In this document: one piece after another, positions 63,946 to 64,000 of the stretch
Numbering within the stretch: the stretch's first letter is position 1
Layout of the letters: each line of letters starts with the position of its first letter
Assembly: GCA_900546575.1 (NCBI GenBank)
Contig: URDM01000001.1
Location: 1-64,000, forward strand
Direction: 5' to 3'
Source of the DNA: an uncultured Prevotella sp.
GTDB lineage: Bacteria > Bacteroidota > Bacteroidia > Bacteroidales > Bacteroidaceae
Length of the DNA stretch: 64,000 bases
The notes under the pieces: model-generated
The model's database searches: none
Told to the model about the DNA's origin: nothing
What the model saw: only the letters and a program-made list of their open reading frames with translations
Program-made: the position numbers and the translations under genes

Positions 63946-64000
63946 ATGAAAGTAATTGATTTCAGCAAGAGCAACTCTATCATTAACAAGTATATGTCGG
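63946..64000 (+). CDS. upp: Probable uracil phosphoribosyltransferase, 5' end only
   Basis: Eighteen codons (MKVIDFSKSNSIINKYMS) run off the right edge. The sequence resembles the N-terminus of Bacteroidota uracil phosphoribosyltransferases (V-I-D/N-x-S-x-x-N-S-x-x-N-x-Y-M pattern). The short stretch makes this tentative. Confidence 0.45.
   Translation, partial: MKVIDFSKSNSIINKYMS

Overview
The window is a chromosomal segment of a Bacteroidales bacterium (phylum Bacteroidota). The evidence is two SusC/SusD-type glycan-uptake loci, Bacteroidota-style promoters (TAnnTTTG at -7, sometimes with TTTG about 20 bases upstream), glycine-lipid acyltransferase homologues, and a Bacteroidota-type division and cell-wall (dcw) cluster. 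A Prevotellaceae- or Muribaculaceae-like genus is plausible, but the sequence alone does not settle it. No transposase, integrase, phage gene, CRISPR array or rRNA was seen.

Layout. 1-8.5 kb: polysaccharide utilization locus 1 (PUL1) on the + strand, encoding SusC, SusD, a GH18 endoglycosidase-like lipoprotein broken by an in-frame TGA, a DUF1735/LamG lipoprotein and a DUF1735/F5-8C lipoprotein. Two nearly identical 115-bp repeat arrays flank it. 8.5-9.5 kb: non-coding, full of inverted repeats. 9.5-31 kb: housekeeping and metabolic genes, including a TGS/uridine-kinase-like protein, a Na/Pi transporter, recX, prmC, tRNA-Leu and tRNA-Gly, two envelope lipoproteins, a nitroreductase, an orphan ABC ATPase, a CoA-transferase, a DUF4143 ATPase, a PfkB kinase, tRNA-Arg, DsbD, a cysteine desulfidase-like protein, dgt, and the probable glycine-lipid genes glsB and glsA. 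31.3-47 kb: the dcw cluster rsmH-ftsL-ftsI-murE-mraY-murD-ftsW-murG-murC-ftsQ-ftsA-ftsZ, all + strand and tightly packed. 47-50.4 kb: recO, tRNA-Glu, rpsT, gyrB. 50.6-51.5 kb: an orphan secreted beta-sandwich protein. 51.8-61.7 kb: PUL2 on the - strand, with its own ECF sigma factor and FecR anti-sigma factor. 61.9-63.5 kb: pckA. The right edge cuts a gene that is probably upp.

Function. The two PULs are paralogous (susC-susD-GH18-DUF1735/LamG-DUF1735). The layout resembles Bacteroides loci that capture and cleave N-glycans with a GH18 endo-beta-N-acetylglucosaminidase. They differ in control: PUL2 SusC has the STN domain that signals to FecR and sigma, whereas PUL1 SusC lacks it. Each PUL has one gene interrupted by a single stop codon, with clearly coding sequence continuing in the same frame.

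The most unusual non-coding feature is a set of short tandem arrays with a 21-22 bp period but unrelated sequences. They lie at 1, 8579, 13757, 15190, 21407 and 51581, with one in frame inside prmC at 14131. Several end with an inverted half-unit that makes a terminator-like hairpin. Intergenic spaces also carry heptanucleotide arrays, GC-rich palindromes that overlap stop codons, and large inverted repeats.
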